Source: Mycobacterium colombiense (lineage in GTDB: Bacteria > Actinomycetota > Actinomycetes > Mycobacteriales > Mycobacteriaceae). From it: a DNA stretch of 64,000 bases. Positions 7,091-16,502 of this stretch are shown here, piece after piece (position 1 is the first letter of the stretch; every line of letters starts with the position of its first letter). The notes beneath the pieces were generated by a model. That model was not told where the DNA came from, ran no database searches, and saw nothing but the letters and a program-made list of their open reading frames with translations. The stretch is from assembly GCF_001953985.1 (NCBI RefSeq), contig NZ_MBEI01000066.1, positions 62,001-126,000 on the forward strand, read 5' to 3'. The position numbers and the translations under genes were made by a program.

Positions 7091-9898
7091 ATGGTTGAGG
7101 CATCCGACGGCACGCTGGAACCGATCGGCGCCGTCCAGCGCACCCCGGTCGGTCGTGAGGCGACCGAGCCGATGCGGGCCGACATCAGGCTGCTGGGCGC
7201 CATCCTGGGCGACACCGTCCGCGAGCAGAACGGGCACGAGGTGTTCGACCTCGTCGAGCGCGCCCGGGTGGAATCGTTCCGGGTGCGCCGCTCCGAGATC
7301 GACCGCGCCCAGCTGGCGCGGATGTTCGACGGCATCGACATCCGCCAGGCGATCCCGGTCATCCGCGCGTTCAGCCACTTCGCCCTGCTCGCCAACGTCG
7401 CCGAAGACATCCACCGGGAACGCCGCCGGGCGATTCACGTCGCCGCCGGCGAGGCGCCGCAGGACAGCAGCCTGGCCGCGACCTACGCCAAACTCGACCG
7501 GGCGCAACTGGATTCGGCCACCGTCGCCGACGCGCTGAGGGGCGCCGTGGTGGCCCCGGTGATCACCGCGCACCCCACCGAGACCCGCCGGCGCACCGTC
7601 TTCGTCACCCAGCACCGGATCACCGAGCTGATGCGGCTGCACGCCGAGGGGCACCAGGAGACCGACGAGGGCCGCAACATCGAACTCGAGCTGCGCCGCC
7701 AGGTCCTCACGCTGTGGCAGACCGCGCTGATCCGGTTGTCCCGGCTGCAGATCACCGACGAGATCGAGGTGGGCCTGCGCTACTACGCCGCCGCGTTCTT
7801 CCGCGTGGTCCCGCAGGTCAACGCCGGGGTGCGCGACGCGCTGCGGACACGCTGGCCCGACGCCGACCTGTTGAACCAGCCGATCCTGCAGCCCGGGTCC
7901 TGGATCGGCGGTGACCGCGACGGCAATCCGAACGTCACGGCCGACGTGGTGCGCCAGGCCACCGGCAACGCCGCGTTCACTGCCCTGGCGCACTACCTGG
8001 CCGAACTGACCGCCCTGGAACAGGAGCTGTCGATGTCGGCGCGCCTCGTCGCCGTCACCCCCGAGCTGGCCGAGCTGGCCGAGGGTTGCGGGGAGAAGGC
8101 CCGCGCCGACGAGCCCTACCGGCGCGCGGTGCGGGTGATCCGCGCCCGGCTCACCGCGACGGGCGCCCAGATCCTGGACCGGCGACCGCAGCACGAGCTG
8201 GACCTGGGGTTGACGCCGTACGCCGCCCCGGCCGAGCTGCAGGCCGACCTGGACACCATCGACGCGTCGCTGCGTGCGCACGGCAGCGCACTGCTGGCCG
8301 ACGACCGCCTGGCGCTGCTGCGAGAAGGCGTGCGGGTCTTCGGCTTTCACCTGTGCGGCCTGGACATGCGGCAAAACTCCGACGTGCACGAGGAAGTGGT
8401 CGCCGAGCTGCTGGCGTGGGCGGGGGTGCATCCGGATTACGGGTCGCTGCCCGAAGACGAGCGGGTCGAGCTGTTGGCCGCCGAGCTGGCCACCCGCCGG
8501 CCGCTGGTCGGCGACCGCGCGGAACTGTCCGAGCTGGCGCACACAGAGCTGGGCGTGGTGCGCGCGGCCGCGCACGCCATCGAGCGCTACGGACCGTCCG
8601 CCGTGCCCAATTACGTGATCTCCATGTGCCGTTCGGTCTCCGACGTCCTGGAGGCGGCGATCCTGCTCAAGGAGGCGGGCCTGATCGACGCGTCCGGGGA
8701 TGCGCCGTACTGCCCGGTGGGCATCTCGCCGCTATTCGAGACCATCGACGATCTGCACAACGGCGCGACGATCCTGCACGCGATGCTCGAACTCCCGATC
8801 TACCGCGCGATGGTGGCCGCGCGCGACGACAGCCAGGAAGTGATGCTGGGCTATTCCGACTCCAACAAGGACGGCGGATATCTGGCCTCCAGCTGGGCGG
8901 TGTACCGGGCCGAGCTGGCCCTGGTCGAGGTGGCGCGCAAGACCGGAATCCGGTTGCGGCTCTTCCACGGTCGTGGCGGCACCGTCGGCCGTGGCGGCGG
9001 CCCGAGCTACGAAGCCATCCTGGCGCAGCCGCCCGGGGCGGTGAACGGCTCGCTGCGGCTCACCGAGCAGGGCGAGGTGATCGCCGCGAAGTACGCCGAA
9101 CCGCAAGCGGCGCAACGCAACCTGGAGAGCCTGCTGGCCGCCACGCTGGAATCGACGCTGCTGGATGTGGAGGGATTGGGCGACGCCGCGGAGCCGGCGT
9201 ATGCGGTGCTCGACGAGGTGGCGGTGCTGGCGCAGCGCGCCTATGCCGAATTGGTGCACAACACACCGGGTTTCGTCGACTACTTCATGGCCTCCACACC
9301 GGTCAGCGAGATCGGATCGCTGAACATCGGCAGCCGGCCCACCTCGCGCAAACCCACCCAGTCCATCTCGGACCTGCGCGCCATTCCGTGGGTGCTGGCG
9401 TGGAGTCAGTCGCGGGTCATGTTGCCCGGCTGGTACGGCACCGGGTCGGCGTTCGAGCAGTGGATCGGGGCGGGCCCGGAAAGCGAAAGCGAGCGGGTGG
9501 ACATCCTGCACGACTTGTACCAGCGCTGGCCGTTTTTCCGCAGCGTGCTGTCGAATCTGGCTCAGGTGCTGGCCAAAAGCGACCTCGGCCTGGCGGCGCG
9601 CTACGCCGAACTGGTGGACGACGAGGAGTTGCGGCACCGGGTCTTCGACAAGATCGTCGACGAGCACCGGCGAACCATCGCGATGCACAAGCTCATCACC
9701 GGTCAGGACAACCTGCTGGCCGACAACCCGGCGCTGGCGCGTTCGGTGTTCAATCGCTTCCCGTACCTCGAGCCGCTGAATCACCTGCAGGTGGAGTTGC
9801 TCCGCCGCTACCGGTCCGGCGATGACGACGAATTGGTGCAGCGCGGCATTTTGCTGACGATGAACGGGCTGGCCAGCGCGCTGCGAAACAGCGGCTGA
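7091..9898 (+). CDS. ppc: Phosphoenolpyruvate carboxylase
   Basis: Carboxylates phosphoenolpyruvate with bicarbonate to oxaloacetate, replenishing the citric acid cycle. The 935 residues contain the catalytic histidine signature ITAHPTETRRR (His161), the second signature with the YSDSNKDGGY segment, and the glycine-rich FHGRGGTVGRGGGP loop needed for catalysis. Length and motifs are intact. It lies 52 bases after secG. From recalled genomes, ppc sits next to secG in M. leprae and M. avium-type mycobacteria but is missing from the M. tuberculosis complex, so the gene helps place the organism. Confidence 0.97.
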   Translation: MVEASDGTLEPIGAVQRTPVGREATEPMRADIRLLGAILGDTVREQNGHEVFDLVERARVESFRVRRSEIDRAQLARMFDGIDIRQAIPVIRAFSHFALLANVAEDIHRERRRAIHVAAGEAPQDSSLAATYAKLDRAQLDSATVADALRGAVVAPVITAHPTETRRRTVFVTQHRITELMRLHAEGHQETDEGRNIELELRRQVLTLWQTALIRLSRLQITDEIEVGLRYYAAAFFRVVPQVNAGVRDALRTRWPDADLLNQPILQPGSWIGGDRDGNPNVTADVVRQATGNAAFTALAHYLAELTALEQELSMSARLVAVTPELAELAEGCGEKARADEPYRRAVRVIRARLTATGAQILDRRPQHELDLGLTPYAAPAELQADLDTIDASLRAHGSALLADDRLALLREGVRVFGFHLCGLDMRQNSDVHEEVVAELLAWAGVHPDYGSLPEDERVELLAAELATRRPLVGDRAELSELAHTELGVVRAAAHAIERYGPSAVPNYVISMCRSVSDVLEAAILLKEAGLIDASGDAPYCPVGISPLFETIDDLHNGATILHAMLELPIYRAMVAARDDSQEVMLGYSDSNKDGGYLASSWAVYRAELALVEVARKTGIRLRLFHGRGGTVGRGGGPSYEAILAQPPGAVNGSLRLTEQGEVIAAKYAEPQAAQRNLESLLAATLESTLLDVEGLGDAAEPAYAVLDEVAVLAQRAYAELVHNTPGFVDYFMASTPVSEIGSLNIGSRPTSRKPTQSISDLRAIPWVLAWSQSRVMLPGWYGTGSAFEQWIGAGPESESERVDILHDLYQRWPFFRSVLSNLAQVLAKSDLGLAARYAELVDDEELRHRVFDKIVDEHRRTIAMHKLITGQDNLLADNPALARSVFNRFPYLEPLNHLQVELLRRYRSGDDDELVQRGILLTMNGLASALRNSG

Positions 9899-9973
9899 TT
9901 ACCCGCGATTCGGTCACCGGCTGGGCCCGCTCGCGAATACCCTGAGTCGACGCGACGTCGACCGAGGAGAGCA

Positions 9974-10765
9974 GTGAGCGGATCCGGACTACCCCTGTGG
10001 CTATTTCTGGTTTCTGTCGTCGCCGTGGCGATCGTGATCGCGGTGGGCTCCATCTGGTTGGGAAACCGCATCCTGCCGATGCGGCGCTACGGGAAGGAAC
10101 CGAACCCGGCGATCGCCTCGTTCCTGACCGTCGTCGGGTTCATCTACGGCGTCCTGCTGGGCTTCACCGTGGTGGCCACCTGGGAACACTTCTCGTCCAC
10201 CCAGGTCGTCGTGTCCGGCGAGGCGTCGGCGCTGACGACGATGTATCGGCAGACCGTCGCGATGCCCGAACCCGAGCGCAGCGAAGTGCAGGAGCTGTTG
10301 CGCAAGTATGCGGGCGCGGTGGCGGGCCCGGAGTGGAACAGGCAGCGCAACGACGGCGCGCGCGCCGCGATCACCCGGATGTATCGCACCGTCGGGCGCC
10401 AGCAGCCCAATGTCGCGGCCAAGCCGATCAATCAGCAATTCCTCAACCAGTTGAGCGTGCTGGCGTCCGACCGTAACGAGCGGATCGTGGGCACCAAGCC
10501 GCGGATACCCGCCCTGATGTGGGCGGGCCTGATCCTGGGTGGGGTTGTGCTGGTTGGGTTTACGGGTTTCCTGCGGATGGCGAGCACGGTCGGCCACGTC
10601 ATCGTGTCGGGCACGGTGGCGGTTCTGCTGGGTGTGCTGCTGTGCGTCGTGTTCCAGCTCGACCACTCGTATGCGACCGATCAGCGCATCACGTCCGGGC
10701 CGTTCCAGCACGCGCTGGACATTTTCGACTCGGTCGACAACGACAGCCGTTATTTCCCGCGCTGA
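9974..10765 (+). CDS. DUF4239-like (bestrophin-like) membrane protein
   Basis: The 263 residues contain two N-terminal hydrophobic helices (about 5-28 and 45-68), a soluble helical middle (about 75-175) and two C-terminal helices (about 178-198 and 208-228). This is the topology of the DUF4239/bestrophin-like family found across actinobacteria. The GTG start at 9974 follows GAGGAGA. The function is unknown; a channel or envelope role has been suggested for related folds but nothing here proves it. It stands alone between ppc and the aldo/keto reductase. Confidence 0.75.
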   Translation: MSGSGLPLWLFLVSVVAVAIVIAVGSIWLGNRILPMRRYGKEPNPAIASFLTVVGFIYGVLLGFTVVATWEHFSSTQVVVSGEASALTTMYRQTVAMPEPERSEVQELLRKYAGAVAGPEWNRQRNDGARAAITRMYRTVGRQQPNVAAKPINQQFLNQLSVLASDRNERIVGTKPRIPALMWAGLILGGVVLVGFTGFLRMASTVGHVIVSGTVAVLLGVLLCVVFQLDHSYATDQRITSGPFQHALDIFDSVDNDSRYFPR

Positions 10766-10872
10766 GCATTGACGTTGCGGCCCGCGGCATCGGCCTGGTT
10801 ATGGTGGGGTTCGGGGGCTCGGCCGCACCGGCCGCATACGCAGTGGACGTCTATGCAACGGGGAGGTTGGCA

Positions 10873-11859
10873 TTGAAGACCATCACATTCGGCAAGACGG
10901 GGCTCGAGGTTTCCCGGTTGGCGTTCGGTACCTGGGAGTTTTGTAGTGACTGGGGCCATGCCGACGAGGAGGCCGCGATCGCCATGATCCGCAGCGCCCG
11001 CGAGCTCGGCATCAATTTCTTCGACACCGCGCAGCAATACGGGTTCGGCGCGTCCGAACGCCTGCTGGGCAAGGCCCTTCGCGACGACCTGAAGAAATCC
11101 CGGGACGAGGTGGTGATCGCCACCAAGGGTGGCCTGCGTGCCACCGACAACGGCCTGGTTCGCGACGGCAGCCGGAAATGGCTGCGCGAAGGCGTGGAGT
11201 CCAGCCTGAACGCGCTGGGCATCGACCACATCGACGTCTACCTGGTGCACTGGCCCGACCCCAGCACCCCGGCCGCCGACACCGCCGGGGCGCTCGCAGA
11301 ACTGGTGTCGGAAGGCAAGATTCGCCACGTTGGTGTGTCGAACTACGACACCGCGCAGGTGCGTGAGTTTTCCGAGACGCTGCCGGTGGAAGTGGTGCAG
11401 CCGCCCTACCACCTGTTCCGCCGCGATATCGAACACGAGCTGCTGCCGTACGCGCGCGAGCACGACATCGGGGTGATGGTGTACGGGCCGCTGGCGCACG
11501 GTCTGCTGACCGGCACGATGAAGGCCGACACCAGTTTCGCCGCCCAGGACTGGCGCGGCAAGAGCGACATTTTCAGCGGCGACGGCTACCTGCGCAACCT
11601 GGAAGTCGTTGCGCGCCTTGAGTCTTTGGCCGCCGGGCTGGGCGTGACGATCAGCCAGCTGGCGATCGCGCGGGTCATCGCGCAGCCCGGCGTGCACGTC
11701 GCCATCGTCGGGGCTCAGCACCTGCAATACCTGCAGGAAAGCTCGCGCGCGGCCGACGTCGTCCTGTCCGAAGGGGACCTGGTGGCCATCGATGAAATCC
11801 TGGGGGCGGCGACACCGGTCGGCGGTCCCTACCCCGAGATGCACCAGAAGGCGAGTTAG
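10873..11859 (+). CDS. Aldo/keto reductase
   Basis: NADPH-dependent reductase of the (beta/alpha)8 aldo/keto reductase superfamily. The 328 residues include NFFDTAQQYG (active-site Asp and Tyr), the catalytic Lys in VVIATKGG, and His in DVYLVHWPDP. The TTG at 10873 is chosen as start because GGGGAGG lies just before it and the family N terminus (KTITFGKTGLEVSRL) begins there. An in-frame ATG at 10801 would add 24 residues of unlike sequence. The substrate is unknown. Its stop nearly touches that of the convergent HDAC-like gene. Confidence 0.9.
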   Translation: MKTITFGKTGLEVSRLAFGTWEFCSDWGHADEEAAIAMIRSARELGINFFDTAQQYGFGASERLLGKALRDDLKKSRDEVVIATKGGLRATDNGLVRDGSRKWLREGVESSLNALGIDHIDVYLVHWPDPSTPAADTAGALAELVSEGKIRHVGVSNYDTAQVREFSETLPVEVVQPPYHLFRRDIEHELLPYAREHDIGVMVYGPLAHGLLTGTMKADTSFAAQDWRGKSDIFSGDGYLRNLEVVARLESLAAGLGVTISQLAIARVIAQPGVHVAIVGAQHLQYLQESSRAADVVLSEGDLVAIDEILGAATPVGGPYPEMHQKAS

Positions 11860-11860
11860 C

Positions 11861-12790
11861 TCAGCCCTTCAGCAGCTCGCCAACGTGCGCGGTGACCGAA
11901 TCGGTGAGGCCCTGCAGGTCGTAACCGCCTTCGAGCACCGCCACCAACCGGCCGTCGCACAGCTTTTCGGCCGTCGTCATCAATTCCCTGGTGACCCAAG
12001 CGAAGTCGGCGGCCGTCATGGTCAGCGAGCCGAGCGGATCGCGTTCGTGGGCGTCGAAACCCGCGGACACGATGATCATCTCGGGCGAAAACGCCTGCAG
12101 CGCAGGCACTATCCGGTCCTGAAAGGCGGCGCGCAATTCGGCGCCGCCGTCACCGGCTGCCAGCGGCGAATTGAAGATGTTGCCGACGCCAGTTTCTCGC
12201 GCCGCGCCCGTCCCGGGAAACAGCGGCATCTGATGCGTGGACGCGTAGAGCACACTCGGGTCGGAGTAGAAGATCTGCTGGGTGCCGTTGCCGTGATGGA
12301 CGTCGAAATCGACGATGGCGACCCGCGTCAGCCCGTGTTTGCGCTGTGCATGACGCGCGCCGATGCTGATGTTGTTGAACAGGCAGAAGCCCATGGCCCG
12401 CTCGGTCTCGGCGTGATGGCCCGGCGGGCGGCACGCGACGAACGCGTTCTGCGCGTCACCGGCCAGCACCCGGTCCACGGCCTGCAGCGTGGCGCCCACC
12501 CCGCGCAGCGCCGCCTCCCAGGTCGAGGGCTCCATCATGGTGTCGCCGGCGTCGAGGTAGACGTAACCGGCGTCGGGCCGCACGGCTTCCAGCGCGTCCA
12601 CGTAGCGATTGGAGTGCACATAGCGCGTCGCGGCGAGGTCGGCCGGCTCCGCCTCCTCGCGCACCAGGGCGTCGAACTGCGGCCGGCTCAGCGCCGCCTC
12701 CACGGCGCGGTAGCGGTCCGGTCGCTCCGGATGGCCCGGAGCCGTCCGATGGGCGGCGAAGGCGGAGTGATGCAGCAGCAATGTGGCCAT
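11861..12790 (-). CDS. Histone-deacetylase-like / acetylpolyamine amidohydrolase family protein
   Basis: Zinc-dependent amidohydrolase of the arginase/deacetylase fold. The 309 residues carry the family motifs in order: HPERPDRY near the N terminus, RPPGHHAE with the tandem His, DFDVHHGNGT with zinc-binding Asp and His, and SAGFDAH with the third zinc-binding Asp. Bacterial members remove acetyl groups from small amides, polyamines or proteins; the substrate here is not known. Convergent with the aldo/keto reductase, with one base between the stop codons. Confidence 0.9.
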   Translation of the reverse strand: MATLLLHHSAFAAHRTAPGHPERPDRYRAVEAALSRPQFDALVREEAEPADLAATRYVHSNRYVDALEAVRPDAGYVYLDAGDTMMEPSTWEAALRGVGATLQAVDRVLAGDAQNAFVACRPPGHHAETERAMGFCLFNNISIGARHAQRKHGLTRVAIVDFDVHHGNGTQQIFYSDPSVLYASTHQMPLFPGTGAARETGVGNIFNSPLAAGDGGAELRAAFQDRIVPALQAFSPEMIIVSAGFDAHERDPLGSLTMTAADFAWVTRELMTTAEKLCDGRLVAVLEGGYDLQGLTDSVTAHVGELLKG

Positions 12791-12810
12791 CGAGCGTCCC
12801 GCGGAGGTGG

Positions 12811-13209
12811 CTACTGAATGGTCCGGTTGCGCAGCCTGTCCACGAAGCCGCGCACCGCGTGCTCTGTGACCGTGAGTGGTGACATCACCGTCTCGCCCAC
12901 CTTCACCATGTCGTCGATCCGCGCGACGATGGCTTCCACCGGCTCGACCAGCACGATCAGCCGCTTGGCCAGGTCGTCCAGGCTGGTCATGGTGCCGTCC
13001 AGGTGATCCAGGCCCGCCTCCAGGCGCTCCACCGTGGCGTTCAGGGCGGAAAGGGAACTGCTGAGCTCCTTCATGGTGGTGCTCAAACCATCGAGGACGT
13101 CTTCGACCTGCTCCACCGTCTTGTCGGCGTTCAACGCGGCCTGGGTGAGCGTCTTGATCCGGCTTCGCTCTTGCCCCCCGCGGACGGTTCTGTCTGCCAT
13201 GTCCGTCAT
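12811..13209 (-). CDS. Small coiled-coil protein of unknown function
   Basis: The 132 residues are almost entirely helical. A long region (about 25-85) has Leu/Val heptads (for example VEQVEDVLDGLSTTMKEL) typical of a coiled coil. There is no signal peptide or membrane span. A second in-frame ATG at 13200 (MADRT) could be the true start. It lies 20 bases upstream of the HDAC-like gene on the same strand, so the two may be cotranscribed. Similar conserved actinobacterial hypotheticals exist, but I cannot assign a role. Confidence 0.75.
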   Translation of the reverse strand: MTDMADRTVRGGQERSRIKTLTQAALNADKTVEQVEDVLDGLSTTMKELSSSLSALNATVERLEAGLDHLDGTMTSLDDLAKRLIVLVEPVEAIVARIDDMVKVGETVMSPLTVTEHAVRGFVDRLRNRTIQ

Positions 13210-13261
13210 TATGACCCGGCGGGTGCGGGCGGGAGCCCGAAGGGATGCACGACTATCGAAA

Positions 13262-13283
13262 GCGCTAGCGGATGCGCTAGCGC
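13262..13283 (-). terminator. Perfect 9-bp hairpin after the pentose-phosphate operon
   Basis: GCGCTAGCG (13262-13270) pairs perfectly with CGCTAGCGC (13275-13283) around a four-base GATG loop. It lies 15 bases beyond the stop of pgl in the direction of transcription. There is no U tract, as is common for mycobacterial intrinsic terminators. Confidence 0.6.
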
Positions 13284-13297
13284 AATTCAGAACTGGG

Positions 13298-14053
13298 TCA
13301 CGCTACGCCGGACGGGTTCGACGGCAGCTTGGCCGCGGCGTCCTCGTCGAGCAGCCACAGCGTGGTGTCCAGTCCGACCGCCCCGGCGGCCGGCACCGAG
13401 ACCGGTGCGGCGCCACCGATGGCGGCGGCCACCGCGTCGGCCTTGCCGCCGCCGGTCACCAGCAGCCACACCTCACGAGACCGCGCAATGGCGGGCAGCG
13501 TCAAGGTGATTCGTTGCGGCGGCGGCTTGGGGGAGTCGTCGACCGACACCACCATGCGGGTGGTTTCGAGCACGGCCGGGGTGTCGGGGAACAGCGAGTT
13601 GATGTGGCCCTCGGGTCCCATGCCCAGCAGGTGCACATCGAAATTCGGAACCGGCTCGCCGGGCGCGGCGTTGGCGGCCAGCAGCTGCTCGTAGGCCAGC
13701 GCCGCCGCGGCGAGGTCGCTGCCGAACTCGCCATCGCTGGCCGGCATCGGGTGCACCTGGCTGGACGGGATGTCGACGTGCGACAGCAACGCGGCCCGGG
13801 CCTGCTTGTCGTTGCGTTCGTCGTCGTCCTCGGGGACATAGCGTTCGTCGCCCCAGAACAGATGCACCTTCGACCAGTCGATCTCGCGTCCCTTCAACGA
13901 CTGCAACAGCCCGATGCCGTTGCCGCCGCCGGTCAGCACGATGAGCGCTCGGCCCCGCGCCGCCACGGCGTTCGCGATGGTGTCGGTCAGCCGCGTCGCG
14001 GCGGCGTCGACCATGGTCTGGCTATCCGGGAAAACTTCGACGTTGGTGCTCAC
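13298..14053 (-). CDS. pgl: 6-phosphogluconolactonase
   Basis: Hydrolyses 6-phosphoglucono-lactone, the second step of the oxidative pentose phosphate pathway. The 251-residue protein shows the family signatures VLTGGGNGIGLLQ, HLFWGDERYVP and LLGMGPEGHINSLFP. It is the last gene of tkt-tal-zwf-opcA-pgl, and its start overlaps the opcA stop by four bases (14050-14053), so translation is coupled. It corresponds to M. tuberculosis Rv1445c (devB). A perfect hairpin follows the stop. Confidence 0.96.
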   Translation of the reverse strand: MSTNVEVFPDSQTMVDAAATRLTDTIANAVAARGRALIVLTGGGNGIGLLQSLKGREIDWSKVHLFWGDERYVPEDDDERNDKQARAALLSHVDIPSSQVHPMPASDGEFGSDLAAAALAYEQLLAANAAPGEPVPNFDVHLLGMGPEGHINSLFPDTPAVLETTRMVVSVDDSPKPPPQRITLTLPAIARSREVWLLVTGGGKADAVAAAIGGAAPVSVPAAGAVGLDTTLWLLDEDAAAKLPSNPSGVA

Positions 14054-14973
14054 ACGTATTGCACTTTCTCAATGCCTTCGAGCGCTGATTGGTAGATCTC
14101 GTCGGGATCCAGTCGGCGCAGGTCCTCGGCGAGGCACTCACCGGTTTCCCTGCGCGCCAAGGGGAGTAGGGCGTCCGGCCGGGCCGTCCGGCTCAACGTG
14201 GCCGTCCTTCCTTCCTGCGGGCGGCTCAAGATGATGGTCTCGCTCTTGCGCACCAGTTCGATCTTGAGCTCGCCGACCGCCCGGCGCACCGGGCCGTCGA
14301 TCCGGCTGGCCAGCCACCCCGCCAGGACGTCCAGGGCGGGCTCGGTTGCCAGCCCGGACACCAGCGCCGACTCGATCGGTTCGTGCGGCGTCAGGTCGAC
14401 GGCGGAGGTGAGCAGCGCGCGCCAATAGGTGATGCGCGCCCAGGCGAGGTCGGTGTCGCCCGCGGTGTATCCGGGCAGCCGGCTCTTGATGGCCGCCAAC
14501 GGGTCGACCCCATTCGTCGCGTCGGTGATGCGCCGAATCGCCAACCGGCCCAACGGATCTTGTGCGGGGACCGCCGGCGCGACGTCGGGCCACCAGGCCA
14601 CCACCGGGATGTCGGGCAGCAGGAACGGGGTGACCACGCTGGCCGCGTGGCCGGACAACGCCCCGGACAGCCGCAGCACCACCACTTCGCTGGCCCCGGT
14701 GTCCCCGCCTGCGCGCAGCTGCGCGTCCAGGCGCGGTTTGTCCGCATACGGATTGCCCCGCATCGTCACGATGATGCGGCTGGGGTGTTCGTGGCTGGCG
14801 TCGTTGGCCGCTTGCAGCGACTCCTCGAGGATCTCTTCGCTATCCGGCGCGATGATCAGGGTCAGCACCCGGCCCATCGCGACGGCGCCCACCCTTTCGC
14901 GCAGTTCGTCGAGCTTCTTGTTGACGGCCGTGGTGGTGGCGTCCGGCATATCGATGATCACGGGCGCCGCCAT
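14050..14973 (-). CDS. opcA: Glucose-6-phosphate dehydrogenase assembly/activator protein OpcA
   Basis: OpcA promotes assembly or activity of glucose-6-phosphate dehydrogenase in actinobacteria and cyanobacteria. The 307 residues match the actinobacterial family in length and position directly after zwf. The N terminus includes the characteristic TTTAVNKKLDELRERVGAVA. The ATG at 14973 overlaps the end of zwf by 16 bases. An internal in-frame start is possible because M. tuberculosis OpcA is annotated a few residues shorter. It is coupled to pgl downstream. Confidence 0.93.
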   Translation of the reverse strand: MAAPVIIDMPDATTTAVNKKLDELRERVGAVAMGRVLTLIIAPDSEEILEESLQAANDASHEHPSRIIVTMRGNPYADKPRLDAQLRAGGDTGASEVVVLRLSGALSGHAASVVTPFLLPDIPVVAWWPDVAPAVPAQDPLGRLAIRRITDATNGVDPLAAIKSRLPGYTAGDTDLAWARITYWRALLTSAVDLTPHEPIESALVSGLATEPALDVLAGWLASRIDGPVRRAVGELKIELVRKSETIILSRPQEGRTATLSRTARPDALLPLARRETGECLAEDLRRLDPDEIYQSALEGIEKVQYV

Positions 14974-16502
14974 TCCCGGCCGGTACGGCGCAGCATCTCG
15001 AAGGCGGAGTCCGGGCCCCAGGTGCCCGAATCGTACGGTTCGGGTTTGCCGCCGGACGCCCAGTTATTGAGCACGGGATCGAGTATGTCCCAAGCCAATT
15101 CGACCTCTTCGTTGACCGGGAACAGGGACGGCTCGCCCAGCAGCACGTCAAGGATCAGCTGCTCATAGGCTTCCGGGGATTCCTCGGCAAACGCCGAGCC
15201 GTAGGAGAAGTCCATGTTGACGTCGCGGACTTCCATCGCCGTGCCGGGCACCTTGGAGCCGAACCGCAGCGTGACGCCTTCGTCGGGCTGCACCCGGATC
15301 ACCATGGCGTTGGTGCCCAGCTCGTCGGTCATGGTCGCGTCGAACGGCAGGTGTGGCGCCCGCTTGAAGATCAGGGCGATCTCGGTCACCCTGCGGCCCA
15401 AGCGTTTTCCGGTGCGCAGGTAGAAGGGCACCCCGGCCCAGCGTCGGGTGTCCACCTCGAGCGTGATGGCGGCGAAGGTCTCGGTGGTCGAGTCCTTGGC
15501 GAACCCTTCCTCGTCGAGCAGCCCGACGACCTTCTCGCCGCCCTGCCAGCCCGCGGCGTACTGGCCGCGGCTGGTGGTCTCGTCGAGCGGCGCGGCGAGC
15601 TGGGTGGCCGAGAGCACCTTGATCTTCTCGGCCTGCAGCGCCGACGGGCTGAAGCTGACCGGTTCCTCCATCGCGGTCAGCGCCAGCAGCTGCATCAGGT
15701 GGTTCTGGATGACGTCGCGCGCGGCGCCGATGCCGTCATAGTAGCCGGCCCGGCCGCCCAGACCGATGTCCTCGGCCATGGTGATCTGCACGTGGTCGAC
15801 GTAGTGCGCGTTCCAGATCGGATCGAACAACTGATTGGCGAACCGCAGCGCCAGGATGTTGCGGACCGTCTCCTTGCCCAGGTAGTGGTCGATCCGGAAC
15901 ACCGCCTCCTCCGGAAAGACCGCGTTGACAGCCTTGTTCAGGGCCTGCGCGCTCTCCAGGTCGTGACCGAACGGCTTCTCGATGACCACCCGGCTCCACC
16001 GCTCGCCCTGCGGGCGCGCCAAGCCGGACTTGTGCAACTGCTCGCACACCACCGGGAAGGACTTGGGCGGGATGGCCAGATAGAAGGCGTGATTGCCGCC
16101 GGTGCCGCGCGCGGCGTCCAGCTTGTCCAGGGTCTCGGCCAGCCTGCCGAACGCCTCGTCATCGTCGAAAGCGCCCGGCACGAAACGGAATCCCTCGGCC
16201 AGTCGATCCCAGTTCTCCTGGCGGAACGGGGTGCGGCAGTGTTCCTTGACGGCCTCGTGCACCACCTTGCCGAAATCCTGTGTGCTCCAATCCCGGCGGG
16301 CGAAGCCCACCAGCGAGAAGCTCGGCGGCAGCAGCCCGCGATTGGCCAGGTCGTAGATCGCCGGCATGACCTTCTTGCGGGCCAGGTCGCCGGTGACGCC
16401 GAAGATCACCATCCCGCACGGCCCCGCGATGCGCGGGAGCCGCTTATCGCGCTTGTCCCGTAATGGGTTCTGCCATTGTTGCGCGGTACGGGCTGGGCTC
16501 AT
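14958..16502 (-). CDS. zwf: Glucose-6-phosphate 1-dehydrogenase
   Basis: Oxidises glucose 6-phosphate to 6-phosphogluconolactone with reduction of NADP+. From the ATG at 16502 the protein is 514 residues, the usual size. It has the cofactor loop FGVTGDLARKKVMPAIY, the active-site signature RIDHYLGKETVRN and the NADP/substrate region following it. The chosen ATG overlaps the tal stop (ATGA), which is better than the upstream in-frame start at 16553 inside tal. It is the third gene of the pentose-phosphate operon (Rv1447c, zwf2). Confidence 0.97.
   Translation of the reverse strand: MSPARTAQQWQNPLRDKRDKRLPRIAGPCGMVIFGVTGDLARKKVMPAIYDLANRGLLPPSFSLVGFARRDWSTQDFGKVVHEAVKEHCRTPFRQENWDRLAEGFRFVPGAFDDDEAFGRLAETLDKLDAARGTGGNHAFYLAIPPKSFPVVCEQLHKSGLARPQGERWSRVVIEKPFGHDLESAQALNKAVNAVFPEEAVFRIDHYLGKETVRNILALRFANQLFDPIWNAHYVDHVQITMAEDIGLGGRAGYYDGIGAARDVIQNHLMQLLALTAMEEPVSFSPSALQAEKIKVLSATQLAAPLDETTSRGQYAAGWQGGEKVVGLLDEEGFAKDSTTETFAAITLEVDTRRWAGVPFYLRTGKRLGRRVTEIALIFKRAPHLPFDATMTDELGTNAMVIRVQPDEGVTLRFGSKVPGTAMEVRDVNMDFSYGSAFAEESPEAYEQLILDVLLGEPSLFPVNEEVELAWDILDPVLNNWASGGKPEPYDSGTWGPDSAFEMLRRTGREWRRP

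Noticed and set aside
8086..9825. 579-residue plus-strand frame inside ppc
   Set aside because: Alternative frame of a complete ppc gene; no conserved motifs.
9946..9962. Two GTCGAC sites 11 bases apart before the DUF4239-like gene
   Set aside because: GTCGAC is a common palindrome in high-GC DNA and there is no further promoter match.
10519..10872. Longer aldo/keto reductase frame
   Set aside because: The N-terminal extension overlaps the previous gene and lacks family similarity; TTG 10873 has a strong ribosome site.
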